Assembly (NCBI RefSeq): GCF_009467825.1
Contig: NZ_WIOK01000033.1
Coordinates: forward strand, 1 to 54,496
Reading direction: 5' to 3'
Origin: Cyclobacterium xiamenense
GTDB taxonomy: Bacteria; Bacteroidota; Bacteroidia; Cytophagales; Cyclobacteriaceae
Length of the DNA: 54,496 nt
This document shows positions 37,515 to 47,514 of this stretch, one piece after another. The position numbers and the translations under genes were made by a program. The first letter of the stretch is position 1; the number at the start of each line of letters is the position of its first letter. The notes under the pieces were generated by a model. The model made no database searches and was not told the origin of the DNA. It was given only the letters and a program-made list of their open reading frames with translations.

Positions 37515-38726
37515 ATGCTGTACCATATTTTTGACTATATCGACCAAACGTATGATTTCCCCGGTGCAGGGGTGTTTCGCTACATTTCTTTCCGTGCAGG
37601 TATGGCAGCCTTGTTTTCTCTACTGATTACCATTACCCTGGGTAAAGGAATCATTGATTGGATCCGAAAAAAGTCAATCGGGGAAACCGTCCGGGAATTG
37701 GGTCTACAGGGCCAATTGGAAAAAAAAGGAACCCCGACCATGGGTGGATTGATGATCATGGCAGCCATCGTGCTGCCCACGCTCCTGTTTGCCAATATCT
37801 ACAACATCTACATCATTCTGCTACTGGTAACAACCCTTTGGCTGGGGGGCATTGGCTTTTTGGACGACTACATCAAGGTATTCCGGAAAAACAAAGAAGG
37901 ACTGGCCGGCTGGTTTAAGATCATCGGGCAGGTAACGATCGGGATTATCGTGGGCGTGACCCTGTACTTTCACGAGGACGTGGTCATTCGTGAGTTTCAA
38001 GATACGGTCTCCATCGCCGAAGGTGTGGTCGCAACACCGGCCTTCCAGGATGTGAAATCCATGAAAACCACCATTCCGTTCCTGAAAAACAACGAATTGA
38101 ACTACGACGTGATTTTTGGGTTCCTGGGGGAAAATTTCACCCCCGTGTTGTACGTACTACTCGTGATCTTTGTGGTGACGGCTGTTTCCAACGGCGCGAA
38201 CATCACCGACGGCATAGACGGGTTGGCGGCCGGCACCTCGGCCATCATCGGGCTTACGATTGCTATTTACGCCTACATCAGCGGCAATGCGATCTTTTCC
38301 CAATACCTAAACGTCCTCTTTATCCCAAATTCCGGCGAATTGGTAATCTTCTGCGCTGCCTTTGTCGGTGCCTGCGTGGGATTCCTTTGGTACAATTCCT
38401 ACCCCGCCCAGGTGTTTATGGGCGACACCGGCAGTCTGATGATCGGGGGAGTCATTGCGGTATTGTCCCTCACCCTTCGAAAGGAGCTCCTGCTGCCCGT
38501 GCTCTGCGGCATTTTCCTGATCGAATTGCTCTCCGTGATCATTCAGGTGAGCTATTTCAAATATACCCGGCGGAAATACGGGGAGGGAAAGCGCGTCTTT
38601 CTCATGTCCCCGCTGCATCACCATTACCAGAAAAAGAACATCCCCGAAGCAAAAATTACGGTGCGATTCTGGATACTTGGAATCTTGTTTGCCATACTGG
38701 CATTGGCTACACTTAAACTGCGATAA
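37515..38726 (+). CDS. mraY: phospho-N-acetylmuramoyl-pentapeptide transferase
   Basis: A 403-residue polytopic inner-membrane enzyme (about ten helices) that moves phospho-MurNAc-pentapeptide onto undecaprenyl phosphate to make lipid I. It shows [12 protein letters not shown] (about 71), [21 protein letters not shown] (about 111), [17 protein letters not shown] (about 233), [13 protein letters not shown] (about 300) and [10 protein letters not shown] near the end. It is longer than the E. coli enzyme by about 40 residues, in the loop between 150 and 200, as is common in Bacteroidota. Its stop abuts the murD ATG. Confidence 0.97.
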   Translation: MLYHIFDYIDQTYDFPGAGVFRYISFRAGMAALFSLLITITLGKGIIDWIRKKSIGETVRELGLQGQLEKKGTPTMGGLMIMAAIVLPTLLFANIYNIYIILLLVTTLWLGGIGFLDDYIKVFRKNKEGLAGWFKIIGQVTIGIIVGVTLYFHEDVVIREFQDTVSIAEGVVATPAFQDVKSMKTTIPFLKNNELNYDVIFGFLGENFTPVLYVLLVIFVVTAVSNGANITDGIDGLAAGTSAIIGLTIAIYAYISGNAIFSQYLNVLFIPNSGELVIFCAAFVGACVGFLWYNSYPAQVFMGDTGSLMIGGVIAVLSLTLRKELLLPVLCGIFLIELLSVIIQVSYFKYTRRKYGEGKRVFLMSPLHHHYQKKNIPEAKITVRFWILGILFAILALATLKLR

Positions 38727-40088
38727 ATGAAGAAGACGGTCGTGATAGGATCCGGAGAAAGCGGTTTTGGAGCCGCGCTTCTTGCCCAAAAGCAGGGACA
38801 TCGGGTTTTTGTGTCCGATGCCGGAGCAATCGCTGCGGAGAAGAAAGCCGTTTTCAAGAAGCGAGGTATTGGGTTTGAAGAAGGAACCCATACCATTGCG
38901 GAGCTTTTGGCTGCCGATACGGTGGTCAAAAGCCCGGGAATCCCCTATGTCCACCCCATCGTTGTGAAGCTCAAAGCCGCCGGCATTCCGGTGGTAGACG
39001 AACTGGAATTCGCCTTCGGCTATTCGCAGGGAAAGGTTATAGCCATTACCGGGACCAATGGAAAAACCACCACCACCCTGCTGATCCATCACCTGCTACA
39101 AGCGGCAGGGCTGGAGGTAGGGTTGGCGGGCAACGTGGGCCAAAGCTGGGCGCTACAGCTCTGCGAAGGCGACCGGGACTGGTGGGTACTGGAAGTAAGT
39201 AGTTTTCAGATTGAGGGCCTGGTGAAATTCCGCCCACGCATCGCCGTGTTGCTCAACATAACCCCGGATCACCTGGATCGGTATCACAACGACCTTTCGC
39301 TCTATGCGGCCACCAAAGTACAGCTGACGAATGCCATGCAACCGGAAGACCATTTCATATACTACGATTCCGACGCAAACATTCGCTTGGCGCTGGCCCA
39401 CAAGAAAAGTCAGCCCGCAGCACTGCCCTACGGTTTGGAGGCCAGTCCTGCACGCAGGGCCTATGTGGCTGCAGGAAACCTGCGGGTAACAACCGATGCG
39501 GGAGAATGGTCCTGGCCGATTGAAGACATGGCCCTAAAGGGAACACACAATCTGGCCAATTCCCTGGCGGCCGTTCTGGCGGCCACCACAGCGGGGGTGC
39601 CGGCAACTACGCTGGGCCCGGCTCTCCGGACTTTTGTGAATGCGGCACACCGAATGGAGTGGGTGGCAGCAATCAACGGCATTCAATTTGTAAACGATAG
39701 CAAAGGCACCAACGTGGATGCAACGGCATTTGCGCTGGAAGCCTACGATTCCCCGCTCATTTGGATTGCGGGCGGAGTGGATAAAGGAAATGATTATTCC
39801 CAGCTCGATACGCTGGTGCAAGGACGGGTACAGGTACTGATCTGCCTGGGCCGGGACAACGAAAAGCTCAAATCGGCCTTTGGCGGAAAAATACCGGAGA
39901 TTTTGGAAACCCAGGACATCCATCAGGCCCTTCGCTGGGCACTGGAAAAGGGAAGTCCCGGGGCCCTGGTCCTACTGTCTCCGGCTTGTGCAAGCTTTGA
40001 TTTGTTCAAAAACTACGAGGACCGTGGCAACCAATTCAAGGAGGCCGTGAAGCAACTAAAAACAGCAATTGAAAATGGCGAAAGTTAA
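38727..40088 (+). CDS. murD: UDP-MurNAc-alanine--D-glutamate ligase
   Basis: A 453-residue Mur ligase adding D-glutamate. N-terminal VVIGSGESGFGAALLAQKQG binds the UDP part; the ATP site is [17 protein letters not shown] (about 109), then VLEVSSFQIEG and LNITPDHLDRY, and late NDSKGTNVDATAFALE and LLSPACASFD. The ATG directly follows the mraY stop. Its last 14 bases overlap ftsW. Confidence 0.97.
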   Translation: MKKTVVIGSGESGFGAALLAQKQGHRVFVSDAGAIAAEKKAVFKKRGIGFEEGTHTIAELLAADTVVKSPGIPYVHPIVVKLKAAGIPVVDELEFAFGYSQGKVIAITGTNGKTTTTLLIHHLLQAAGLEVGLAGNVGQSWALQLCEGDRDWWVLEVSSFQIEGLVKFRPRIAVLLNITPDHLDRYHNDLSLYAATKVQLTNAMQPEDHFIYYDSDANIRLALAHKKSQPAALPYGLEASPARRAYVAAGNLRVTTDAGEWSWPIEDMALKGTHNLANSLAAVLAATTAGVPATTLGPALRTFVNAAHRMEWVAAINGIQFVNDSKGTNVDATAFALEAYDSPLIWIAGGVDKGNDYSQLDTLVQGRVQVLICLGRDNEKLKSAFGGKIPEILETQDIHQALRWALEKGSPGALVLLSPACASFDLFKNYEDRGNQFKEAVKQLKTAIENGES

Positions 40089-41244
40089 AGTTTGGCTGGA
40101 AGAGAACCTTAAAGGAGACCCCATTATCTGGGGTATCGTGCTGTTGCTGTCCATGATCAGCATTCTGGCCGTCTATTCGGCTACCGGCTCCCTCGCCTAC
40201 CGAAAAATGGGAGGCAATACGGAGATCTACCTGTTCAAGCACAGTGCGCTGATCCTGAGCAGCCTGGTGGTTATGTGGGGAGTGCACACCATTCCCTACA
40301 AGTATTTTTCCAAACTGAGTCTCTTTGCCTTGTGGATCAGTGTGCCGTTGTTATTGATCACCTATGCTTTTGGTGCGACCATCAACGAGGCCAACCGGTG
40401 GCTGACCATTCCCATCATCAACCAGGCTTTCCAGCCTTCCGATCTGGCCAAATTGGCACTGATTGCTGCCGTAGCGGGGATGCTGGCAAAGAGGCAACGA
40501 AAAATTGCAGATATAAAAGGCACCTTTATCCCGATCATTATCTGGATCGGGATCATTTGCCTGCTCATTGCCCTGGCCAATATGTCCACCGCCGTCATGC
40601 TTTTGTCTACCTGCCTGTTGCTGATGTTTATCGGCAGGGTGCCCCTTAAATACCTCCTGGTCGTCGGCATGGTGGGGGCGCTCGTGTTGTCCACGGCCAT
40701 ACTGATGGGACAACGAGGCGGTGTTTTCTTTTCCCGGATCGAAAAATTCATGAACGAGGATCCCGGCGAAGTACCCTTTCAGGCCAAACACTCCTACATA
40801 GCCATTGCCACCGGTGGAATCACCGGCAAAGGACCTGGGAAAAGCGAGCAACGAAACATTTTACCACATCCTTATTCGGATTTCATTTACGCCATCATCG
40901 TGGAAGAATACGGCATGGTAGGCGGAGGTTTTGTACTGTTTCTGTACCTGGCGCTGCTGTACCGCGGCATGCGGGTAGTCGCCATTTCTACCCGGCCTTT
41001 CGGCGGCTTGCTATCGGCAGGCCTGAGTTTTTCCCTGGTGATACAGGCCATGATCAATATGGGAGTAGCCGTGGGATTGGTCCCGATTACCGGCTTGCCC
41101 TTGCCCATGGTCAGCATGGGCGGAACATCGCTGATTTTTACGGGAATTTCCCTGGGTATCATCCTGAGTGTGAGCAGGGGAGACCACGAAGATGCCTTCG
41201 TGGGAGAAGAAAAATCGGTCAAAAACCTGGTAAACGTTGCATAA
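40075..41244 (+). CDS. ftsW: septal peptidoglycan glycosyltransferase FtsW (SEDS family)
   Basis: About 389 residues with ten hydrophobic segments. SEDS motifs are visible: VYSATGS at helix 1, NEANRWLTIP (about 103), FQPSDLAKLALI, and the C-terminal GVAVGLVPITGLPLPMVSMGG block. It polymerises lipid II at the septum with FtsI. The ATG at 40075 lies two codons after a possible TTG start at 40069; both lie inside murD. The stop overlaps or nearly touches the murG start. Confidence 0.96.
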   Translation: MAKVKVWLEENLKGDPIIWGIVLLLSMISILAVYSATGSLAYRKMGGNTEIYLFKHSALILSSLVVMWGVHTIPYKYFSKLSLFALWISVPLLLITYAFGATINEANRWLTIPIINQAFQPSDLAKLALIAAVAGMLAKRQRKIADIKGTFIPIIIWIGIICLLIALANMSTAVMLLSTCLLLMFIGRVPLKYLLVVGMVGALVLSTAILMGQRGGVFFSRIEKFMNEDPGEVPFQAKHSYIAIATGGITGKGPGKSEQRNILPHPYSDFIYAIIVEEYGMVGGGFVLFLYLALLYRGMRVVAISTRPFGGLLSAGLSFSLVIQAMINMGVAVGLVPITGLPLPMVSMGGTSLIFTGISLGIILSVSRGDHEDAFVGEEKSVKNLVNVA

Positions 41245-41248
41245 TCGG

Positions 41249-42361
41249 TTGAAAAAGAACGGAGAGACATATCGAATCATTATCAGTGGAGGGGGCACCG
41301 GAGGCCATATCTATCCGGCCATAGCCATTGCGAAGGCCTGGAACGAGCGGTTTCCGGAAAGCGAAGTGTTGTTTGTCGGTGCCGAAGGAAAGATGGAAAT
41401 GCAGAAAGTTCCGGAAGCCGGGTACCCGATCGAGGGATTGCGGATCGCCGGCCTGCAACGCCGGTTTACGCTGGAGAACCTCAGCTTTCCGTTTAAGGTA
41501 TTGGACAGCCTCCAAAAAGCCCGAAAACTAATCAAAAATTTCCAGCCTCACTTGGTGGTGGGCGTGGGTGGCTATGCCAGTGGCCCGGTACTTTTTGCCG
41601 CCCAACGAAAGGGACTTCCTACGCTGATACAGGAGCAAAACAGCTATGCCGGTCTGACGAATCGCTTGCTGGCAAAAAACGCCCGGGCAATCTGCGTGGC
41701 CTATCCGCAAATGGAGCGCTATTTTCCCAAACAAAAAATACACTATACCGGCAACCCGGTACGCAAAGACATCTTGGATGTAACCGGCAAAAAAGAAGCC
41801 GCAGGAAAACACTTTGGCCTACAGCCAGACAAGCCCGTGATCTTGTCTATTGGGGGAAGTTTGGGCGCGCGCACACTCAACGAAGCAATGCTGGAAAGCA
41901 TGCAGGGATTCGAAGCGAAGGGATACCAGGTTTTGTGGCAAACCGGCTCGTACTATTTCCAGAAGATCCAACAGCAGGTTCAGGACTCCGGGTTGACTCA
42001 CATTCATGCCCAGGAATTCATCAAGGAGATGGACCTGGCTTATGCGGCCGCTGACCTGGTCATTTCCAGATCGGGGGCACTTTCGGTTTCGGAACTGAGC
42101 CTGGTTGGCAAACCGGTGATTTTTGTTCCTTCGCCAAACGTGGCGGAAGACCACCAGACCAAAAATGCCAGAGCCGTAGTAACTCAGGGAGGTGCATTGC
42201 TGCTGGAGGATTCGATGGCGGTTCGGGAGCTGGAGTCCATGGTACATGCCTTGCTTCAGGACCCCGACAAACAGCGATCTCTTTCGCAGGCCATCAAAAA
42301 ACTATCGAAACCAAACGCTGCGGTGGAAATCGTCGGCGTCATGGAAAATCTGATACAATGA
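41249..42361 (+). CDS. murG: UDP-GlcNAc--undecaprenyl-PP-MurNAc-pentapeptide GlcNAc transferase
   Basis: About 370 residues, GT-B fold, peripheral to the inner membrane; it converts lipid I to lipid II. The N-terminal loop IISGGGTGGHIYPAIAIA, then GVGGYASGPVLFAA, LIQEQNSYAGLTNR and the C-terminal SIGGSLGARTLNEAM and SRSGALSVSEL mark the family. No ATG exists near the start: TTG at 41249 gives the usual short lead before the glycine loop, while TTG at 41237 would overlap ftsW by eight bases. The stop overlaps the murC ATG. Confidence 0.95.
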   Translation: MKKNGETYRIIISGGGTGGHIYPAIAIAKAWNERFPESEVLFVGAEGKMEMQKVPEAGYPIEGLRIAGLQRRFTLENLSFPFKVLDSLQKARKLIKNFQPHLVVGVGGYASGPVLFAAQRKGLPTLIQEQNSYAGLTNRLLAKNARAICVAYPQMERYFPKQKIHYTGNPVRKDILDVTGKKEAAGKHFGLQPDKPVILSIGGSLGARTLNEAMLESMQGFEAKGYQVLWQTGSYYFQKIQQQVQDSGLTHIHAQEFIKEMDLAYAAADLVISRSGALSVSELSLVGKPVIFVPSPNVAEDHQTKNARAVVTQGGALLLEDSMAVRELESMVHALLQDPDKQRSLSQAIKKLSKPNAAVEIVGVMENLIQ

Positions 42362-43761
42362 ACGTAAAAAACCTACATAGCGTCTATTTTCTCGGTATTG
42401 GAGGTATTGGCATGAGTGCCATTGCCCGCTGGTTTGCACACATCGGGGTACCTGTTTTTGGCTACGACAAAACCCCTTCTCCCCTTACAGCTACCCTGGA
42501 AAGCGAAGGGATGGACATCAGCTATCGGGATGACCCCGATCAGATACCCGCTGCCTTCCTGCAAACGGACAGGAAACAAACCCTGGTGATCTGGACGCCC
42601 GCTGTTCCCCAAAGCAGCGCGCTTTTTCGCTATTTCACCGATCAGGGGTACACCCTGATGAAACGTTCCGCGGTGTTGGGCTTGATTACCAAGTCCATGG
42701 AAACCCTGGCCGTCGCAGGCACCCACGGCAAAACGACGACTTCCTCGATGATCGCCCATTTGCTGAAAAACGCCGGACACAATACGGCAGCCTTCTTGGG
42801 CGGCCTTACCCAGAATTACCAAAGCAACCTGATCCTTCACGACGAAGGAAGCAAGGAAGCTCCCCTGGTGGTAGTGGAGGCGGATGAATTCGACCGTTCC
42901 TTCCTGCAACTGCATCCGAATGTAAGCATCGTCACCAGCATCGACCCCGACCACCTGGATATCTACGGCGACCCCGACCACTTTCTGGAGGGATTCCTTG
43001 CCTTCATTCGCCTGACCAATCCCAGCGGCCAACTATTTATTCAGCACCGGGCCTACGAGAAAATCAAGGACAAGGCCTACGGAAGCGTTCCGGTCCGTAC
43101 CTATGGCCTGGACTCCGGTAACATACGGGCAGCGAACATTCAGGCAGGTACCGTCACATTCTCCTTTGATTACTGTGCCGAAACCGAACGAATCGACGAC
43201 CTAAACCTTCACGTACCCGGTTTTCATAACATCGAAAACGCCCTGGCAGCCATCGCAGCTGCCCGGTATTTTGGCCTTTCCGAAAACGCAATTAGAGAAG
43301 GAATTGCCAGCTATCGGGGAGTTAAAAGAAGGTTTGAGTTCATTCATTCCGGAGAAAGGATCACCTATATCGATGATTACGCCCATCATCCGGAAGAGAT
43401 CCGTTCCTTTTTGCGTTCGGTAAAGGCTATGTACCCTACTAAAAAACTGACGGCTGTCTTTCAGCCCCACCTATTTACCCGAACCCGGGATTTCGCTGCC
43501 GGGTTTTCGGAAAGCCTGTCCCTTGCGGACGAGGTATTGCTTTTGGACATCTATCCCGCCAGGGAATTACCCATAGCGGGGGTGACAGCGGCCATGTTGC
43601 TGCCGGCAATCAGCAGCCCGGTGAAAAGAGTATTGGAAAAAGAAGCCCTCCTGCCCTACCTGCAGCAACGGCCACCGGAAGTACTGGTGACCATCGGGGC
43701 GGGCGATATTGATCGTTTGGTGGAACCTATAGCAAAATGGATAGCGGATGAAAGGAGTTAA
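42358..43761 (+). CDS. murC: UDP-MurNAc--L-alanine ligase
   Basis: A 467-residue Mur ligase adding the first L-alanine. It shows YFLGIGGIGMSAIARW (about 10-25), the ATP site VAGTHGKTTTSSMIAHLL (about 119), VVEADEFDRSFLQLHP, TSIDPDHLDIYGD and YIDDYAHHPEEIRSFL. Length is normal. ATG overlaps the murG stop; its last bases contain the AAAGGAG ribosome-binding site of the next gene. Confidence 0.97.
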   Translation: MNVKNLHSVYFLGIGGIGMSAIARWFAHIGVPVFGYDKTPSPLTATLESEGMDISYRDDPDQIPAAFLQTDRKQTLVIWTPAVPQSSALFRYFTDQGYTLMKRSAVLGLITKSMETLAVAGTHGKTTTSSMIAHLLKNAGHNTAAFLGGLTQNYQSNLILHDEGSKEAPLVVVEADEFDRSFLQLHPNVSIVTSIDPDHLDIYGDPDHFLEGFLAFIRLTNPSGQLFIQHRAYEKIKDKAYGSVPVRTYGLDSGNIRAANIQAGTVTFSFDYCAETERIDDLNLHVPGFHNIENALAAIAAARYFGLSENAIREGIASYRGVKRRFEFIHSGERITYIDDYAHHPEEIRSFLRSVKAMYPTKKLTAVFQPHLFTRTRDFAAGFSESLSLADEVLLLDIYPARELPIAGVTAAMLLPAISSPVKRVLEKEALLPYLQQRPPEVLVTIGAGDIDRLVEPIAKWIADERS

Positions 43762-43762
43762 C

Positions 43763-44515
43763 ATGAGACAGGTTAAAAAAATCGTCCTTCTGGTATTGGC
43801 TGGCCTGGTAGTATCGGGATTCATTGCTTTTGTCGAGAAGAAGGCGGCATCACGAACGCTATCCGGCCTGGAAATCCACGTAGAGGGGGTCAGCGACGTC
43901 TACTTTGTGGAAGAAAAAGAGCTCGTCGGCCTCCTGACCAATGCCTTTCCCGAATTGGAAAAGCAGGGAACGCTAGAGGATATTTCCATCAATGCGCTGG
44001 AAAAAAAGGTAGAAGCGCACCCCTTCGTGAAGAAGGCCGAGGTTTATCGTGATTTGAAAGGAACGATACGGATTCGTGTAAGCCAGCATGTCCCAATGGC
44101 ACGGATTGTCCGTCCCATGGCAGCGGATGGCTACATCAGCAGCACGGGGAAAATCCTACCCACCTCGTCCAATTACACCAGTCGGGTGCTGATAATGACC
44201 GGAAGACGGGCAGAAGCTTTACTGAAGCTGGAAGATTTGTCCGCATCGGAACCCGCATTGCTGGACCTGATCCTATTTATCAACGAAGACCCCTTCTGGG
44301 CGGCACAAATCAGCTCGCTGGAGCTGCGGGACAATGGAGACATCGATCTGTACCAACAGGTGGGGAAGCAGGTCATTGAGTTTGGGAAACCCGAAAACAT
44401 CGACATCAAGTTTAGAAAAATCAAAACCTACTACAAGAAAATCCTTCCGGAAAAAGGATGGAATAGGTACGAACGGGTAAATGTAAAATACAAGGATCAA
44501 ATCATTTGTGAATAA
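43763..44515 (+). CDS. ftsQ: FtsQ-like division protein
   Basis: 250 residues: a short cytoplasmic tail, one membrane helix (about 6-24), and a periplasmic part that begins with a POTRA-like segment (LSGLEIHVEGVSDVYFVEEK) and a FtsQ-type beta domain. Position between murC and ftsA and the topology identify it; sequence similarity across phyla is low. It would join FtsL in the divisome. The ATG at 43763 has a strong AAAGGAG site six bases upstream; an earlier in-frame ATG at 43748 does not. An 11-base gap precedes ftsA. Confidence 0.8.
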   Translation: MRQVKKIVLLVLAGLVVSGFIAFVEKKAASRTLSGLEIHVEGVSDVYFVEEKELVGLLTNAFPELEKQGTLEDISINALEKKVEAHPFVKKAEVYRDLKGTIRIRVSQHVPMARIVRPMAADGYISSTGKILPTSSNYTSRVLIMTGRRAEALLKLEDLSASEPALLDLILFINEDPFWAAQISSLELRDNGDIDLYQQVGKQVIEFGKPENIDIKFRKIKTYYKKILPEKGWNRYERVNVKYKDQIICE

Positions 44516-44526
44516 CTGTTAGCGCT

Positions 44527-45843
44527 ATGGAAAACGAAAAACTCATTGTAGGACTGGATATAGGTACCACGAAAATCTGTGCGATTATCGGTCGGAAGAA
44601 CGAATACGGAAAGCTAGAGGTATTGGGTATGGGCAAAGCCGTATCCGACGGAGTAATCCGTGGCATCGTCACCAATATCGATAAAACCGTCAACGCGATC
44701 ACCAAAGCGGTCAACGAGGCCTCTGAAATGTCCAACGTAGACATCGGAGAGGTGATCGTCGGCATCGCCGGACAGCACATCCGAAGTGCGATTCATCATG
44801 GCGTGATCATCCGCAACCCCAAGGACGACGAAATCACCGTGGAAGACGTTCGCCGTCTGGCCAATGACATGGAAAACATCGTGGTTCCACCCGGCAACAG
44901 CATCATTCACGTCATGCCGCAGGACTACACCGTAGACTACGAAGAGGGCATTCGGGATCCGGTGGGCATGTCCGGCGCACGTCTGGAAGCAGATTTTCAC
45001 ATCATTACCGCCCAGTCGGCGGCGATCAACAACATCGACCGCTGCGTGAAGCGGGCCAGTCTTCAATCCAAAGCCCTCATCCTGGAACCCCTGGCCAGCT
45101 CCCTTTCGGTGCTGAGCGACCTGGACAAGGAAGCAGGCGTCTGCCTGGTAGACATCGGTGGAGGCACCACGGATGTGGCCATTTTTTACGAAAACATCAT
45201 TAGGCATACCGCGGTAATTCCGTTTGGAGGCAATATCATCACGGCCGATATCAAGGAAGGGTGCATGGTCATGCACCATCAGGCGGAGTTGTTGAAAACC
45301 AAGTTTGGCAAGGCCATCGCCGAAGAAGCCAATCCAAACGAGATTGTTTCGATTCCGGGCCTGCGCAACCGGCCGCCCAAAGAGATTTCCGTAAAAAACC
45401 TGGCCTCCATCATTCAGGCCCGCATGGAAGAAATCATCGAAATGGTCCAATCCGAAATCGCCACCAGTGGGGTGTACAAAAAGCTGGCCGGCGGAATTGT
45501 ACTGACGGGTGGCGGCTCCCTGCTGCATGGAGTGGGACCCTTGTTTGAATACCTTACCGGGCTGGATACCCGCATCGGCTATCCCAACGAGCACCTGGGT
45601 AAATCTAAAATTGACGATGTAAAGAGTCCCATGTACGCTACGACCGTGGGCCTGGTACTGGCCGGATTCAAGGCGTTGGATGACCGCGAGGATACCTACC
45701 GCCTCAAGGAAACCGTACGCAATCCGGCGGCCAGAAAAGCCTACCGATCCGAGCAGGTAGGCCGGGACATATTTGGATCCATTACCAAAAAACTGAAAAA
45801 TTTCATCACCGATGATATCGGCGACGACAACGAAAACTACTGA
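44527..45843 (+). CDS. ftsA: FtsA, actin-like division protein
   Basis: A 438-residue actin-fold protein that tethers FtsZ filaments to the membrane. Phosphate loop 1 is VGLDIGTTKICAIIGR (about 8-23), the SHS2 (1C) domain covers about 85-165, loop 2 is CLVDIGGGTTDVAIF (about 208), and VLTGGGSLLHGVG (about 325) is the adenosine site. The C-terminus ends in a short helix (DIFGSITKKLKNFITDD) likely to bind the membrane. A 46-base gap to ftsZ. Confidence 0.97.
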   Translation: MENEKLIVGLDIGTTKICAIIGRKNEYGKLEVLGMGKAVSDGVIRGIVTNIDKTVNAITKAVNEASEMSNVDIGEVIVGIAGQHIRSAIHHGVIIRNPKDDEITVEDVRRLANDMENIVVPPGNSIIHVMPQDYTVDYEEGIRDPVGMSGARLEADFHIITAQSAAINNIDRCVKRASLQSKALILEPLASSLSVLSDLDKEAGVCLVDIGGGTTDVAIFYENIIRHTAVIPFGGNIITADIKEGCMVMHHQAELLKTKFGKAIAEEANPNEIVSIPGLRNRPPKEISVKNLASIIQARMEEIIEMVQSEIATSGVYKKLAGGIVLTGGGSLLHGVGPLFEYLTGLDTRIGYPNEHLGKSKIDDVKSPMYATTVGLVLAGFKALDDREDTYRLKETVRNPAARKAYRSEQVGRDIFGSITKKLKNFITDDIGDDNENY

Positions 45844-45889
45844 GCGGTTTCGCCCAGCATCACACATAGCCAAAAAAATAGCATAGATC

Positions 45890-47512
45890 ATGAGAGATTA
45901 TGAATTCGATATTCAAAAAAATCACCGATCGATCATAAAGGTCATCGGTGTCGGAGGCGGAGGTTCCAATGCCGTGAACCACATGTTCAACCAAGGGATC
46001 AAAGACGTAGAGTTTGTGGTGGTCAACACCGACTCACAGGCGTTGAAAAGCAGCCCGGTACCGCTGAAATTGCAGATCGGAGCGCACCTCACCGAAGGGC
46101 TGGGTGCGGGTGCCAACCCCGAAAAAGGAAAAAATGCCGCCCTTGAGAGCAAAGAGGAAATCCGAAAACTCCTGGAAGACACTACCAAAATGGTATTTAT
46201 CACCGCCGGAATGGGCGGAGGCACCGGCACCGGGGCAGCTCCCGTCATTGCAAAAATCGCGAAAGACATGGACATCCTTACCGTGGGCATTGTCACCGCA
46301 CCTTTCGTATTTGAGGGAAGGAAAAAAACCTTTTCCGCACAGGCCGGAATCGAAGCCCTGCGGGAAAACTGCGATACCGTATTGGTCATCCTCAACGATA
46401 AACTTCGGGATATCTACGGCAACCTACCCATACGCCAGGCATTTGGCAAGGCTGACAATATCCTGAGTACCGCTGCCAAGTCCATCGCCGAGATCATTAC
46501 CGAAACCCAGGATGTCAACGTGGACTTCGAGGACGTCAAAACCGTCATGAAGGACGCGGGAGCAGCCGTCATGGGTTCGGCTATGGAAGAAGGGGAAGGC
46601 CGTGCCATCAAAGCTGCCGAGAAAGCCATTTCTTCTCCCCTGCTCAACAACGTGGACATCAAAGGAGCCGAAAAAATACTCCTTTCCATCATGTCGGGAG
46701 AAGACGAAGAGCTATCCATGGACGAGTTGGTGGAGATCACCGAATTCATTCAAGACCGGGCGGGAGACATGGCAGACGTCATCTTCGGTCAGGGCATCGA
46801 TCCCGATCTGAAAAAGGCCATCCGGGTAACGGTCATTGCCACCGGCTTTCAAACCGATTCCCTTGCAGACAAAACCTTTGCCGAAACCAGGAAAAAAGAA
46901 GCGGAGGAAAGCAAAAAAGTGATCCATTTGGAGTCGGGAAAAACCTCAAAGGTGGAGGAAGACGAAAGCAATCCGGGACAAACCGTGACCTTTTCTGTCA
47001 AACAACCTCCACAACCTTCCCCGGATGCCTCCAGAAATGCGTCCGGCACTCCTCAGGAAGCCCCTGCGGAAAGGAAAAACAACCCGGTGACGCCAAGCGC
47101 AACCAGTCAGAAAGAGGAGGAGAGGCACGATTTCGAATTCGTCGCACGAGCCCCTGCTCCGGAAGCAAAAAAAGTACTGACCTTATTCGACCGGCCGGAG
47201 GAAGCCGCGCCCAGGGAAACTCCCAGGGAAAAGGAAGAGCCCAACATGTATCAAAACGACTACTTCGAGCAAATAAAGGAAAAGGCAATGAAGCGGGCGC
47301 ACGACCGTTTCGAAAAACTGCGCCAAATGCGCTCGGTGAACCAGACGCCGGAGGAGTTTAAAGAAAAACTGGAAATACCGGCGTACCAACGGAAAAACAT
47401 CAAACTCCACGAAGTACAGCACAGTTCGGAGCGGAATCTTTCCAAATTTAACCTAAACGATGACAACGAGATCATCAGCAACAACCGGTTTCTTCACGAT
47501 AACGTGGACTGA
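45890..47512 (+). CDS. ftsZ: FtsZ, tubulin-like division GTPase
   Basis: 540 residues. The GTPase core covers about 1-335 with IKVIGVGGGGSNAVNHMF (about 17), the tubulin signature GMGGGTGTGAAPVIAK (about 105) and NVDFEDVKTVMKDAGAAVMG. It then has a long charged, disordered linker (about 335-485, rich in E, K, P) and a basic C-terminal end (IPAYQRKNIKLHEVQ) likely to bind FtsA. The long tail is typical of Bacteroidota. Last gene of the dcw operon; the next gene converges with two bases between stops. Confidence 0.97.
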   Translation: MRDYEFDIQKNHRSIIKVIGVGGGGSNAVNHMFNQGIKDVEFVVVNTDSQALKSSPVPLKLQIGAHLTEGLGAGANPEKGKNAALESKEEIRKLLEDTTKMVFITAGMGGGTGTGAAPVIAKIAKDMDILTVGIVTAPFVFEGRKKTFSAQAGIEALRENCDTVLVILNDKLRDIYGNLPIRQAFGKADNILSTAAKSIAEIITETQDVNVDFEDVKTVMKDAGAAVMGSAMEEGEGRAIKAAEKAISSPLLNNVDIKGAEKILLSIMSGEDEELSMDELVEITEFIQDRAGDMADVIFGQGIDPDLKKAIRVTVIATGFQTDSLADKTFAETRKKEAEESKKVIHLESGKTSKVEEDESNPGQTVTFSVKQPPQPSPDASRNASGTPQEAPAERKNNPVTPSATSQKEEERHDFEFVARAPAPEAKKVLTLFDRPEEAAPRETPREKEEPNMYQNDYFEQIKEKAMKRAHDRFEKLRQMRSVNQTPEEFKEKLEIPAYQRKNIKLHEVQHSSERNLSKFNLNDDNEIISNNRFLHDNVD

Positions 47513-47514
47513 GC

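Noticed and set aside
44614-45891. 425-codon frame opposite ftsA
   Set aside because: Antisense shadow produced by GC-biased codon positions in ftsA; no protein-like features and the sense gene is certain.
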